In this document: positions 1-10,462 of the stretch, one piece after another
Numbering within the stretch: position 1 is the first letter of the stretch
How the letters are laid out: each line of letters begins with the position of its first letter
Assembly: GCA_002081555.1 (NCBI GenBank)
Contig: MZNV01001214.1
Coordinates: 1 to 52,033, forward strand
From: Protostelium mycophagum
Lineage: Eukaryota > Evosea > Variosea > Protosteliida > Protosteliaceae
Reading direction: 5' to 3'
DNA: 52,033 bases
The notes under the pieces: model-generated
What the model was told of the DNA's origin: nothing
Database searches by the model: none
Seen by the model: only the letters and a program-made list of their open reading frames with translations
Program-made: the position numbers and the translations under genes

Positions 1-347
1 CGAATAGGGTTTCTTATCCTAAACACTTGCGTATATGTTGCACTCCTTGTGCGCGTCACAATTGAAATGAGGAAATTCTACAGTTACCGATATATGTACC
101 TTTATTTATTTTGCCCACATGCGCATGCCTTCGGTTGCCACACTGGGATCTCATCTCAGGCGCTGCATACTTGTGCCCTCTCCTCCAAATTCCGTACTCC
201 TAGATCTCATTGTACAAAACCACCCCTTACTCGCTTTAGTTTTCACCTGAGAGTTTCGTCTCTGAAAACTCGTTGCACTTTTCATGTCCTGCAAAGCTTC
301 CGGAAGGATTCTTGCTTTTTGGAAAACGATCGATTAGGACATCACCG
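1..347. other. Upstream region of the P2X gene, no supported gene
   Basis: No reading frame here resembles a protein. The open frames present lack recognisable motifs and overlap the P2X start. The stretch probably holds the 5' UTR and promoter of the downstream channel gene, but I see no specific promoter element. Confidence 0.4.
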
Positions 348-1893
348 ATGGTCGAACTCAAGAAGATGTTGTCCAACTTCTTAACCGTGAAAACGGTGAA
401 GTTGGTCGAGATCAGACATTGGAAATTAGCATTATTCAACTACTTGTTCATTTTAACCATTCTACTTTACGTCATTGTGTAAGAGTAATAGTCTAGTTAC
501 GTTTTCGCTGAATTCATGCAGTATTCAGATTGTCTTAAAAAAGGGATATCAGGCGACAGACAATCTTGTTGGAGGTGAGGAGAGGCTGTTGATCTCATGG
601 TCATTCTTTCAGATGTAAACATCAAGTTAAAGGGGACTGCATGGTCTAATGTGAATGGATCGATCGTCACTTGGGACGAGTACGACACCGTCTATCCAGC
701 AAAAGAGGAGAATGCCTTCTTTCTGACAACGGCCTATCAAATCACCCCAAAACAAAGCCGAGGAGAATGCACCATTCCAAACAAGGCACTTAGCTGCAAC
801 GTCGCGAACAACACCTGCGCACGCGGACAAGCATCTTCTAAATGGTCTGGTGTTCAGACTGGCAATTGTCTTACAAATCCCGGTGCCTTGGAGGGATACT
901 GCGGGCTTTATTCTTGGTGTCCAATTGAAGAGGACCTCCCTCCCCAAAGACTGGAGAATGTACAAACTTTCACCGCTTTTACCAAAGCCTACGCACGTTC
1001 AAACCGTTTTGGCTTGTCCATGTGCGTAAAGATGTTTATGGGCATGATCTGAATCATGAACAGGACTAACGTTAAGAATGCCAGCGACAACCAGTTAAAT
1101 CTGTTCAGTGTCGAACAAACCTTATCCAACTGCTCACCTGATCATCCAAATCCTGGCAACACATTAACTTGTGCGAACGTGCCGGATTACTTCAGTAATG
1201 ATACCAAAGGAGAAGCTGATTCTGGTGCTCGTGAGTACATCCCTTCACCTTCAAATGTAATGACCATTTCAGTCATCATCGGAATCTTCAACTGGAATTG
1301 TGACTTGGACCATGATGTGGACAGCTGCTTTCCCTCTGTTGCATTTTACAGGTATATTCTTTATATCATTATAATGAGTACTTAGACTGTCAGGGTGGAC
1401 AGCCCATTCAGCAATTTCTCAAGGGGTTACAATTTCAGGTGATCAATAATATATATATATCATATATGTATGATATATATATATTTATTTACTTATAGAT
1501 ACACAAAATCATTCGGAGTGAATAATGGAACCGACTGGTCAGACTATCGTGATTTGTACAAGGTCAGAAATATTTTTATCCACCACGATATATATCTGAT
1601 GCTTGAAGGTTTATGGATTAAGATATGTCTTCTTAGCGGGTGGCCGTGGTGGCAAGGTGCGTCTGTAAAGGGATAATCATTGATATCTTCAGTTTGACTT
1701 TGTCGCTTTAGCAACATCACTTGGAAGCGGGCTGGCACTTCTGGGAGTCGCTACGATATTGACAGACCTGTTAGTGTTATATATCGCCCCTCAAAGACAG
1801 AATTACAAAGAGCATAAGTTTGAAGCCATCGGGGAAACTGAAGAAGAGCTGCCAAAGACCGAGAGTTCACGCTTATTGGAACAGTCTGTCTAA
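348..1893 (+). CDS. P2X-type ATP-gated cation channel
   Basis: This is a trimeric ATP-gated cation channel subunit of about 380 residues with both membrane segments. The start at 348 gives a short cytosolic N-terminus with the conserved T-x-K site (TVK) before TM1, where HWKLALFNYLF is typical of P2X. Exons I read are 348-478, 522-574, 613-1021, 1064 to about 1228, and four more. The ectodomain has the IKLKG lysine motif used for ATP binding, the VYPAKEENAFF block, a cluster of cysteines, IGIFNWNCDLD and KVYGLRY. The last exon encodes TM2 (GSGLALLGVATILTDLLV), followed by YKEHK, which matches the YxxxK motif that stabilises P2X channels. Family knowledge: amoebal P2X proteins sit in contractile-vacuole membranes and act in osmoregulation. 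That location is inference here. The gene looks intact. Confidence 0.93.
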
Positions 1894-1978
1894 ACTTTTG
1901 AACGATTTATTTATTGCCCGTAAACGTCATTAAAAAAATCCCGAAGTCATAATTTGAAATTTGTCCATTTTCCAAACT

Positions 1979-2580
1979 ATGCTGTTGAACGACAACCGCT
2001 TTGACGGTTATTTGCCCCTCAGATCAAGCGTGCCATGTTGTTGAAGGACTTCGGTGAGAAGATTCGAATTGAAATTTGGCGGGAAATTTATTGACCGTTG
2101 TAGATCTGAGAAATAACAATTTGTCCGGCAGTATACCACTCAGTTTGGGCACATTGAGCAGTGTTGTCAGTTTGAGACTTGACAACAACTCGTTTACCGG
2201 AAGCATCCCTTCCCTCACTTCTCTTGTCAATTTACAAGTGAGATATCTCGACATGATATCGTATTATTTGTTCAACACCACTGTCTGAGATCGACGGAAT
2301 TGATTGTGTTGCTGACGTGAGATTTTGTCTTTGCTGTCTTGAAGTAAAGTCATCAAGTCTTTGAAACCTTATGTATTGCGAAATTCCAGATACTTTATTT
2401 GATGCCAGTCATGATATAGATATTCTTTATGTTCCGAATATCTCTGAATAATCGGTGATGAGACATTTCAATAGTTCTGTGAGATGTATCGTTTGTTGCA
2501 GAGACTTTGCTGATGGTGCCGTCTCCTTGAAGCTTCCCTTCTTTCCGCTGGACATGAGCAACTTAATATATCAAATAATA
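1979..2580 (+). pseudogene. Remnant or partial leucine-rich-repeat gene
   Basis: Two plant-type LRR stretches are readable. One begins with MLLNDNRFDGYLPL near 1979. The other (2105-2238) contains LRNNNLSGSIP and LDNNSFTGSIP, follows a TTGTAG acceptor and ends at a gtgaga donor. A short open piece near 2510-2570 (DFADGAVSLKLPFFPLD) may be a further exon. The repeats match the style of the full LRR receptor kinase at 35.3-40.2 kb. I could not find a signal peptide, a membrane segment or a kinase domain, so this is either a truncated duplicate or a small LRR gene whose other exons I cannot see. Confidence 0.45.
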
Positions 2581-2587
2581 TAATCTT

Positions 2588-4676
2588 TTACAATTTGTAT
2601 TTGTGAAGAATCCTGAATATTTTCTGTACAACTTGATGAGGGTTGAAAGATGTGATTACCTCATCCTCTGGGGTTCTGAATAATATCGGGGCCCATATTA
2701 AGGATATATTATGGGATGTCATCTTGTTCTCTGAAGAATGTCTGATCACATTGCCGAGGAAATTGATGATGTACTTGATGACCACATATTCCAACGGTGG
2801 CAACATTGCCAACTTTGATTTTATAGCGTACAACAATCTCTCTTTTGTGATATGCCCAGCCTCTACACCATTTCAATCTCAAAATACCAAGTTCGTCTCA
2901 CCTTGTGCTTCCACTAGAGATGCATAGAGGTGATACCATTCTGATGAGAACAGAGGAGAAGGTAGTTCTCTGAATAATTTCTTCAATAGATCGGCCGTGA
3001 TGAATTGTTCTCTTCCTAAAGACTTGAAATCCACTGTCAGCCCTGACCTGATCAGCAAGAGAGGAAATCGCGGAAATAATTCACCGTGGTCGATGAGATT
3101 CTGAACTCTTAACAGCTCATTACGACTTGATGCCACTCTGAAGACGCCTTCTGTATGTATCGCTGTTTGTATTTAAACACTGATTCTGAATGATGTCTAC
3201 TCACCCCATTCATTAATGTTGTCACATAATGATCTGATGATCTGTGGGATGTTTGTCTCATGAGAACTAAGCGCAACAAGAGGCATTCCAAATACTCTCT
3301 GTTTTATTTAATATGAATTATTATAATAATATCATTCTATTCTAACAATGCAAAATAATTGTATTTCTATCACAGCGAAATATATTGCCACTCCTGCAGT
3401 GTTGGTATACAATGTTATATTGAATGTTATATTTCGGCTATGCCATAGTATATTTCTATGGGGGTGCATTGTATGTTGTACAACATTTGCTGCAGATAAT
3501 TGTCTTCATAGCGTTCCGCAACATATAATTCATATATATAATTTATATTTAGAGTCTACCCTTACCGTTTTTATCATAAATCTCTCCATCTGGGAATTGA
3601 TGAGGTCATACCAATAATCCACAGCCAATATATTCGAGGTTCCATGATGTCCTTTGATGTAAAAAGACACTTTCTTATCCGCTGTCGTGATATCTAAGTT
3701 GGTGTTTGTCTTGGAAACACCAACTATCTCTGTGTAATGCACCGAGAACTTTCGATCAGCCATGACGAATGCATGATGACATCCTCACTTTCAATTCTGG
3801 GACGAGGTGCTTGTGCACCTGATAATAAAATAGTTGGAGTGAATTCGTGAGCATCAACCTTCCCATCATGACTCCGCTGTCCAAACCCGCATGTGTCGCT
3901 GCACATTTATCGATATTTTATTTTTTTTGTTTCTTTCTTTCTTTACAAATAAAAATTTACATTAAATCTGACCTTCGATGACAACTTCATGTGGTGCTTT
4001 GAAATTCGGGAAAGCTTCTGCCAATCTATTGTTGTACTTATTATATATTATCGCATACGCTCCATCTCTCCATTCAATGTATTTAGAGTCATTCAGAAAT
4101 CGATTCTTTGGTTGCTGCATTATTTAATCTCAAATCATCAGAATGCGATCACCTTTCTGTATATATAATCTATCAGGTCGACCACTTTTTGTGCGTCCTC
4201 TTGCGTGAAACATAGTTGTGTTGTGATCTCTTTTTGATCATTTGTATATATCAGTTCGACTATATCTCCTTTCTTTTGTACACTTCTCAACTCTTCGTAG
4301 GAAAATGACCACTGCACAAATCATTAATTTTACGATCGCGTTTGGGCTACCTTTGATGTATAGAGAGCCGCGATATAGAAGACTCTGCTGATACCAATGT
4401 AAAGAGCGCTGTTTTTTAATGTGTAGCTCATTCGCAGTGCATTTGCGCCTGAACACGGTGCCACTGCGAAATGAGATTGTGAAGTGTCGATAATGACGCA
4501 CCATAAAGGAGATGTTCATTCTGAAATGTGGTGAAATACTTGTCTAATAATGCTGATTCCTTGGCATACTTCTCGTTGACGCTTCTTAGTTTCTCCTCGC
4601 CCTCGTCACAAAAACTTTTGATCTTCACCTCCTGAGAAACAAATCTCTTATGAAGGTTGTGTGCTCCGTTGGACAT
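2588..4676 (-). CDS. RhoGAP protein with coiled-coil N-terminus and PH-like regions
   Basis: This predicted GTPase-activating protein acts on Rho-family GTPases. From the N-terminus I read a helical, charged segment (MSNGAHNLHKRF onward, BAR-like or coiled coil), then a PH-like region (about 4100-4450), a second beta-rich segment (about 3600-3900) and a C-terminal RhoGAP domain (2588-3310). The RhoGAP part starts at VFGMPLVAL, carries the arginine finger in EGVFRVASS and has KSLGREQFITADLLKKLFRE and KLFRELPSPLF. Frames join cleanly if introns lie at about 4443-4480 (gtgcgt to cgcag) and 3775-3810, so the apparent frame changes are introns rather than damage. The N-terminus may extend upstream to about 4888 through one or two more exons; that end is uncertain. 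Confidence 0.8.
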
Positions 4677-4897
4677 GATGATGATTGCTCTTTGTCGTTT
4701 CAGAAAATGCAACTTACGTACGTGACAGGTGCAGAAGGCTGCCACCTGCACCTCGGTGTCCTGATATCTCCACCACAACGTCCCTTTCCTTGTCCAATCA
4801 AACCCTAAAAATCAGCAACTCCAGCCTCTCGATACATCTTGTTTAAAATCGTCTGATTCTTTGTTGAATGAGAAGGATCAGTCAACATTTCCATCTT

Positions 4898-5314
4898 TTA
4901 TTTGGAGTCGTAATCACTTCTCTGGGGTTCTCTGTACGCTCGATGATGGCGCCACTTCTCATGTGCCTGATTGAACTTCCGATCTCCTTCCACCTCCTTC
5001 TCTTTGATCATCCTTTGAACGAATTCATAATTTTGAGACTTCTTCTGTTGGTACTCTTCGAGAGTCATCCCTCTCTTGGCCGCCTCTTCCAAATCGGTGT
5101 GGAGTTCGTATGCAGTCAACCCTTTGTAGATCAGAATGCATGAGCCGTCGACCACACCAAAAAAGTTGAGAGGTACAGGCAAAAAAATGGACCCGATGGT
5201 TGCTGCTGCGACTGACCACGGACTTGGCATTGCTGGTTTGGAGCATCCCTTGTCATCCAAACTTTTGTTGATGTTCATTGGCTCGGTCGCAGCGCCTCTA
5301 ATCATTCCTTCCAT
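4898..5314 (-). CDS. Unknown small protein with one hydrophobic segment
   Basis: This single-exon frame encodes 138 residues from the ATG at 5314 and is not recognised. It has a polar N-terminus, a hydrophobic stretch near residues 35-60 (VAAATIGSIFLPVPLNFFG) that could be a membrane segment or hairpin, and then a long charged helix rich in K, E, Q and R (LEEYQQKKSQNYEF, KEKEVEGDRKFNQ). The open frame continues upstream of the ATG without another ATG. It lies tail-first towards the RhoGAP gene with only a few bases between them. The composition would fit a small organelle membrane protein, but no function can be given. Confidence 0.6.
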   Translation of the reverse strand: MEGMIRGAATEPMNINKSLDDKGCSKPAMPSPWSVAAATIGSIFLPVPLNFFGVVDGSCILIYKGLTAYELHTDLEEAAKRGMTLEEYQQKKSQNYEFVQRMIKEKEVEGDRKFNQAHEKWRHHRAYREPQRSDYDSK

Positions 5315-5614
5315 GTTCGTGTTCTGGGAGGCGTCGGATGGGTCGGATATAACACGCTGCACTGTGTCGCTGGAGTGTTTGGTGCCGGCGAGACGGATGA
5401 AGAGTACACTAGAGGTGACTGTAGAGTGTTTGACCTGAAGATGAGTTATCTTTCATCAGAGAACGCCGAAAAAATAGCAGCAGAGGAGGCAGCACGGAAA
5501 TTATACCAGCAGGGGCTCCAGAAACAGCGCCAAGCCGGGGAGCGAAAGTGATTTACATGAATCAGTTGAGCTCTGTTGCCTGCAATGAAGTAGTGCATTC
5601 GATTCAGAGTTCTT

Positions 5615-5908
5615 TTATTTTCCCATCATCATCATTTGTTGTTGTTGGAAGATGCGGATGAGTTGATCTGCAGAGGGCTGAATGTAAAATCTTGGAAGTA
5701 AATTGCCAAAATAAGTAGGTCTGATTGTCTCGAATGATTCTCCTGACATGGAGTTGAACCAGCGACCAAAGCCAATCACTCCTAAGAAGATGTATATGTT
5801 CCTGGCGAGGGTATTCTGACGAGGGTCGAAGAGGGAAGCGTAATATCTCCACTCGAAGGATTGTTCAGGAGCTTGAACTGCACGGGGGGCTGGCTTTCTT
5901 CCTGACAT
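5615..5908 (-). CDS. Unknown 97-residue protein with one predicted membrane segment
   Basis: This intronless frame runs from a clear ATG at 5908 to a stop at 5615. The N-terminus is basic and proline-rich (MSGRKPAPRAVQAPEQ), followed by an aromatic stretch (FEWRYYASLFDP), a hydrophobic segment (NIYIFLGVIGFGRWF), and a C-terminus ending in a glutamine/methionine run (FQQQQMMMMGK). The layout resembles a small mitochondrial or ER membrane subunit, but I cannot assign a family. Confidence 0.6.
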   Translation of the reverse strand: MSGRKPAPRAVQAPEQSFEWRYYASLFDPRQNTLARNIYIFLGVIGFGRWFNSMSGESFETIRPTYFGNLLPRFYIQPSADQLIRIFQQQQMMMMGK

Positions 5909-6031
5909 TATCGTATCGTATCTGTGATCGTGATCTCTCTCGTGCTGGGTTGTAGTTGTTCGAAAAATAAAATAAAATATATAAAAAAAATTTCGTGCAT
6001 CGACTTGAACATGCTCTTTATTTCTAGCATT

Positions 6032-6939
6032 TTATATGAGCTTCTTAGTCTTGAAGAACCTGCAAGATTGAATAATTAATTTTCAATGGAGACTCTTACT
6101 TCTTCAGATAAAGGATCTGTCCAACACCAAGAGAGATGAGGATGATGCTGGATAAAATAGTGGCGTATTTCACTCTGGAGTTGGTAGATTCTGTAATCAT
6201 AAGTTTTTCATGATATGGAAGAGTCATTACCGCTGGTGTCTCTGTGGTGAGCCTCGAGATCCTTCATAAAGACGAACTCTTTCATCAATTGGACAACGTC
6301 ATCCTCAGCCTTACGAAAGTGAGGATTTGAAAGAAGTCATGTATGGCTTACTCTAAGCATTTCGACCTCTATGGGCTTGAGGTGATCCTTCTTGGCGATT
6401 TCGCTGTAATCTTTGCGCTTCTCTGTTGTCAATTGGAGTTCGACCTAATTTGTCAAAAACACCACCTAAAAAATGATTCTCACAGTTCTGGAGGAGTCTT
6501 GGTTATATCTTCCCTCACGAGCGACATCTGTGAAGCAGAAAGAGTATTCAATATCGTGATCAGGGGCAAGGAAGGAGAAAGGGACTTGAGTATATTAATA
6601 CCTGAAGAAGGAAAATTAAAATGCTCACTTCTTCCCTTAACGTCCATGTTCTGGTAAATGATGGCATTGTTTTGACCCAAAATCTGAGCTAATTTATCCC
6701 ACTATCCAAAATATAGGACTTACTCTGAAGTTGAGTTTGAGATCACCAACACCTTGAGAGGAAGAAATGTCAACGAATCCGTCTACTTTGGTTTGTGGTT
6801 TAAATTCCTCGCGAAGACACTTCTCACGATTTGGGAGAATGGTAAATGAAATGGCCAAGACAGATTCAAGGCACAAGGCCAAGAGGGCGATATATACGAA
6901 GTGCCGGTTGATCATGATGGAGATGATTTTCGATGACAT
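6032..6939 (-). CDS. p24/TMED family (emp24/gp25L) cargo receptor
   Basis: This is a type I membrane protein of the ER-Golgi p24 family, which selects cargo and shapes COPI/COPII vesicles. The start at 6939 gives a signal peptide (HFVYIALLALCLESVLA), followed by the GOLD domain with its two conserved cysteines: one in REKCLREEF, one in IEYSFCFTD. Next come a helical segment (LKPIEVEMLR, VVQLMKEFVFMKD), the family signature ESTNSRVKYATI, a single membrane span, and a tail YLKKFFKTKKLI. That tail has both the FF motif for COPII and a lysine motif for COPI. The gene has about six short introns. One interrupts the codon just before the final FF. Confidence 0.92.
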
Positions 6940-7061
6940 GTCACAAAAGTCCTTTTATGACGTCATAAGAGATGTCGTCAAAAGAATAAATCGTGCGAAT
7001 CCTTTCTTTTTTTGGAGATCAAACACATTATAATGACCATAGCTCATTCTTGAAGGAGATC

Positions 7062-7369
7062 ATGAGACAAATTAATTTTGCTTATGTGAGAGATTCCAAA
7101 TGGCAATGGTATTTTTGGCAATGGACAGATGGGAGTATGAATCCACAAATAGAGGTATGTAGAAGAACTTTGTGATATTTACAGTGAGTGGTAAAGAGGA
7201 GAAGATAAGACGAGAGGAATTATAGGCAGAGATACACGGAGTGAGAAGGGTACCCCGTTTGTGCACCAAGGCATGGAGGAAGATATCAGAACACAAAGGA
7301 AGAATCAAAGATCTCTCGCCACTATACTATCCACTTTGCGATCGAGGAATATTCCGACACTACAAGTGA
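7062..7369 (+). CDS. Possible small two-exon gene, unknown
   Basis: An ATG at 7062 opens MRQINFAYVRDSKWQW. After an intron of about 80 nt (gtatgt at 7157 to ttatag), a 47-codon frame follows in phase (VRRVPRLCTKAWRKIS, LSPLYYPLCDRGIFRHYK). The composition is protein-like but I recognise nothing, and another splice could extend it beyond 7369. The rest of 6940-7888 shows no supported gene on either strand. Confidence 0.25.
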
Positions 7370-7888
7370 GGTTACAGAGGACGTACAAAATCAAATATGC
7401 ATTCACTGCCTTTGACAAAAACCTTCAGTAGCTCCCATTATAAAACGCCACCTGCACTGCATGCAATCCAAGTATTGATGATATCCTCCAGGTTGTCTGT
7501 GATATTGTGTTTGTGGCTATCCACAACATTCTGTCTCGGTCCTGGAGCACTCAACATGGGCAGACAACATTGAACAAATGTAACTTGGACATAACAGCTT
7601 TATATGAAAAGTTCAAGAAACATATCGATGAGAGTAGCGGTCTCTGAGGGTATCGCTCAAGCACAATGTCAGGTGAGATAGAACAAACGAAAGGAAACAT
7701 AGGTGGATGTTAGCGGCAGGGAATATCAGCCTATCCTGTTATAGGAGTATGAGAGGACAATGAGATACACCAAGATCATCAACTTTTGCTGTGGTGATAG
7801 TCTGAACACCTTTATATACAATCGATAATCTCCCAGATTTGAATGCTGAGATCTGCAATCTGAATGACTTTGACAGAAAACAGCCAGT

Positions 7889-8780
7889 TTATAGAACATC
7901 CATGGCGGGTATATAAGGTGCGTCTGTTTTGACGGTTTCGCCTGCACGTTTAACATCCATAGTTTTCTCGGATGAAATGGATGTATCTGGTGTCTTAAAC
8001 TCACTCCCCTTCATGAAGATTATTGATTTTTGTGTCCCGGCATAGTGAAAATTTCGGTCATCTGACATTATTAATTTAAGAGGCCAAGCAATCATGAAAA
8101 TGGCGGCAGACGGCAACAAGACAATATAGACGAGCTGTGGAAGAGTCAAAAAATGTACAGATGATCCAGCCGACATTCCAGAAAATGAGAGGCCGAGTGC
8201 GCAGTTGTCCATTCTTATGTGAAATGTTTTGATGACCAACATTATCATTAAACTGTAGAATGTGTTGTTTGTTGAAGTCTTAAGTCGTTGGCGTGTTGTT
8301 ACCTGTGAAAGATGTCGCGTGGCATGTGTTGGTTGGCGAATCCGAGCTTTAAGATCAATATTTTGAGCTGACCAGGCAGGTTGTAGACTGAATGAATTTG
8401 TACAAACAGAGGCATATTTATTGCTTAGATTATTGTGGTACTTGAAGTTCAACAAGAAAATCTCTTCAAAATTCTGCAATGAATTCTTCTGGATTCCATC
8501 TGCAGTTGTACCTGAACTATCTCTGCAAAATTCAGCACTTTCACAACATTGCCATTCAAGCCGACACCAAAATGCAGAAAACTCGCAATCTGAGGGGCAT
8601 TTTACCAGCATGTTGGCCACAAAGAGCTCTCTCATTTCATACCAATAATGCCTGTTCGGACCTTCCGGCGACAATTCTGTCGGTGCAGCGCTTGTGGAAA
8701 ACTCTTTCTACAAAGCACGCCGCGCATGACAGAAGTGGACACGGAGAATGATCATCATGCACATGAACACCAGAGAACAT
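7889..8780 (-). CDS. Unknown cysteine-rich protein with hydrophobic segments
   Basis: An ATG at 8780 (MFSGVHVHDDHSPCP) follows a TTCACAG acceptor-like site. The first exon has closely spaced cysteines (CPLLSCAACF, KRCTD). Two introns seem likely between 8630 and 8440, leading to NFEEIFLLNFKYHNNL and later, after the gtaaca intron near 8310, to a hydrophobic region (LPQLVYIVLLPSAAIFMIAW). The tail is soluble and polar and ends at PAMDVL. This could be a secretory-pathway membrane protein with one or two spans. Exon edges in the middle are uncertain because two frames are open there, one of them giving a different cysteine-rich reading. Confidence 0.45.
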
Positions 8781-8880
8781 CTGTGAATAAACAATCTTTG
8801 CCTTGAAAAATCTCCTGTCAGAATTGCAAAAGTTCAACAAAGTTCACGAACTTCTCAATGATCATTTTCGTCTGTCTTTT

Positions 8881-9573
8881 CTATTCAACTCTCTCGCTTG
8901 CAGAGGCCTTCTTTGCGTTCTCAGCGGCTTTTCTGCAGCATCTCTGCTGTGTGATAATGTCTATGGCTTGCTTGATGCGAAAGGCGTTGCCCTTCACTTT
9001 CCAGGTGATCTTTTCGTTTCCTCTGAAGTTCGATCCTGTCTTCTTCCGGAGCATCTTCAAGACGTAAGCATTCAATCAGTCATTTGTACGTGTCACTAAG
9101 GGATGTAGCTACCTCTGTATTTTTGGGGTAGTGATATTGGATCACGATCGTGTTGTGATCGACCCAGTTATAAGAATAGATCCGCTCATAAACATACACA
9201 TGGAAAGGGATGTGCTCCCAAGAGAGGTAAAGAGGTCCATATACAGTCTGAAAGACGGTGATACCAAGCGGACTAACCTCCAAATACCCGCTCACTTCCT
9301 CCAAATCCCAGTTGAGAAACTGTTGGTGTCAGAATGATGTCAATGGTGCTGATTTCTAACCTGGACTGAAAATTTAGTCTTCAAGGTTTTCAATTTCTGT
9401 TGGGCGAGATTGTCTATCAATCCTCTCTGTTTCACATCCTGAAGCTTCGATCTTTAATCACATATTATGTCTCGAATGACAGCACTCACACGTTTAAGAC
9501 GATCCGTTTGTCGGTGGAGATCTTGGTGACATTCTACGAGAACTTCTTCGTTAAAATCGTGCGTAATGTTCAT
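8881..9573 (-). CDS. Unknown protein, N-terminal coil plus beta-rich domain
   Basis: This gene begins MNITHDFNEEVLVECH at 9573, with a charged heptad-like helix (HRQTDRLKRDVKQR) and introns at about 9482-9432 and 9364-9322. The next exon encodes a beta-rich stretch with many aromatic residues (YLEVSPLGITVFQTVYG, YIYSYNW-like segments). The last exon is basic and helical (RKKTGSNFRG, RIKQAIDII) and ends in an alanine/lysine-rich tail (ASASERVE). The intron upstream of the beta-rich exon ends ctgacaccaacag, matching the close-spaced branch pattern seen elsewhere. No family is recognised. Its start overlaps the end of the upstream gene by 23 bp in another frame, so the two may be one transcript. 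Confidence 0.55.
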
Positions 9574-10227
9574 GGGTACTGCTGTCGTTGTCGTGAAATT
9601 GCATCGGCTTTTCCTTGTGCTGATACGTAAAGTTGATTCCTTTACACTTGCGCGTCACAAATGTCAACAACTCAGCTGTCATGTTTGTGGTTCTTTGGAT
9701 AAACATGTTGGGACCTTTACATCTCATTCCACACAGAAACCATTTTATTTGTGCTGGATGAGACATCAGAGGTGGATCTGAATACAATGTGTACAATGTT
9801 CTATTTACTGCAAAACTCTCCCTTCTTTTTCATTCAGTTGTGATTCTGATAATCAAAGGATTAACTACCTCGAGATTCATGGAGCCGATCAAATCGAGTT
9901 CTTTTTTCTGAGTCTTTTCTGGTGTTGGCAATGCTGGTTTGTTCTGATGAGATAGACGAGCTCCAGAAATGTTTGATTTGAAATTGGCAGCAAAACTGAT
10001 GATTATTATCACTATTGGATCAAAGAGGATGATTACCGAGATAATGCAAGGGCAGCCTCGGCTATTTTTTGTCGGGCCAATTCAGAACCTTCTCGTGCTT
10101 TGTTAACCACCAAAGTAAATGCAGATTGGATGAATTGGACAGCAGTGTCTTTGTTTTTCCGCGCTGAATCCATGAAACCTTGGGGCTGTTCCAAATCTTG
10201 TCTCGTCAACTTGATGTTCTCCACCAT
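9551..10227 (-). CDS. Unknown protein, helical N-terminus
   Basis: The start at 10227 gives MVENIKLTRQDLEQPQGF, followed by an amphipathic helical region (AFTLVVNKAREGSELA, KIAEAALAL). An intron (about 10036-9996) joins in phase to FAANFKSNISGARLSH. After a second intron, a segment rich in cysteine and threonine (FLCGMRCKGPNMFIQRT, TRKCKGINFTYQH) runs to a stop at 9551. I could not find a clean phase for that second intron, so the last exon could instead be the start of the next gene. No family is recognised. The gene is divergent from the glycogen enzyme, with 235 bp between starts. Confidence 0.45.
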
Positions 10228-10462
10228 CTCTCTTAAAAATACAAGTTGACGATCTTTCGAATCCCAATACGATTGATGTCCTCTATCTTCCCAATAAAAA
10301 GTGATGGTGATGACCGGCTCTGTGGTCCTTTCCTCGGAAAAGTGTGGGTGGAAAACTGGTGTGAAATACAGGGATCGAAATTTGGAGGATTCTCACGAGG
10401 TCAGGGGATACTTCTTTACCGCACGGCAATCGCTACACGAGCAACGCCAGACAGAACACGAT
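10228..10462. promoter_or_regulatory. Divergent intergenic region between 10227(-) and 10463(+)
   Basis: Start codons on opposite strands face away from each other across 235 bp, so both promoters and 5' UTRs must lie here. I see no recognisable TATA box or other named motif. The assignment rests on position only. Confidence 0.45.

Noticed and set aside
3724-3906. Apparent frameshift in the RhoGAP gene
   Set aside because: The two frames can be joined by a short intron ending just before the codons for CHHAFVMADRKF, so no damage is needed.
4428-4480. Apparent stop/start overlap (ATGA) within the RhoGAP gene
   Set aside because: An intron with a gtgcgt donor and cgcag acceptor restores one continuous frame into MSYTLKNSALYIG.
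5441-5551. 36-codon plus-strand frame (MSYLSSENAEKIAAEEAARK...)
   Set aside because: It looks protein-like and helical, but it has no family match, lies in a gap between minus-strand genes, and is too short to support without transcripts.
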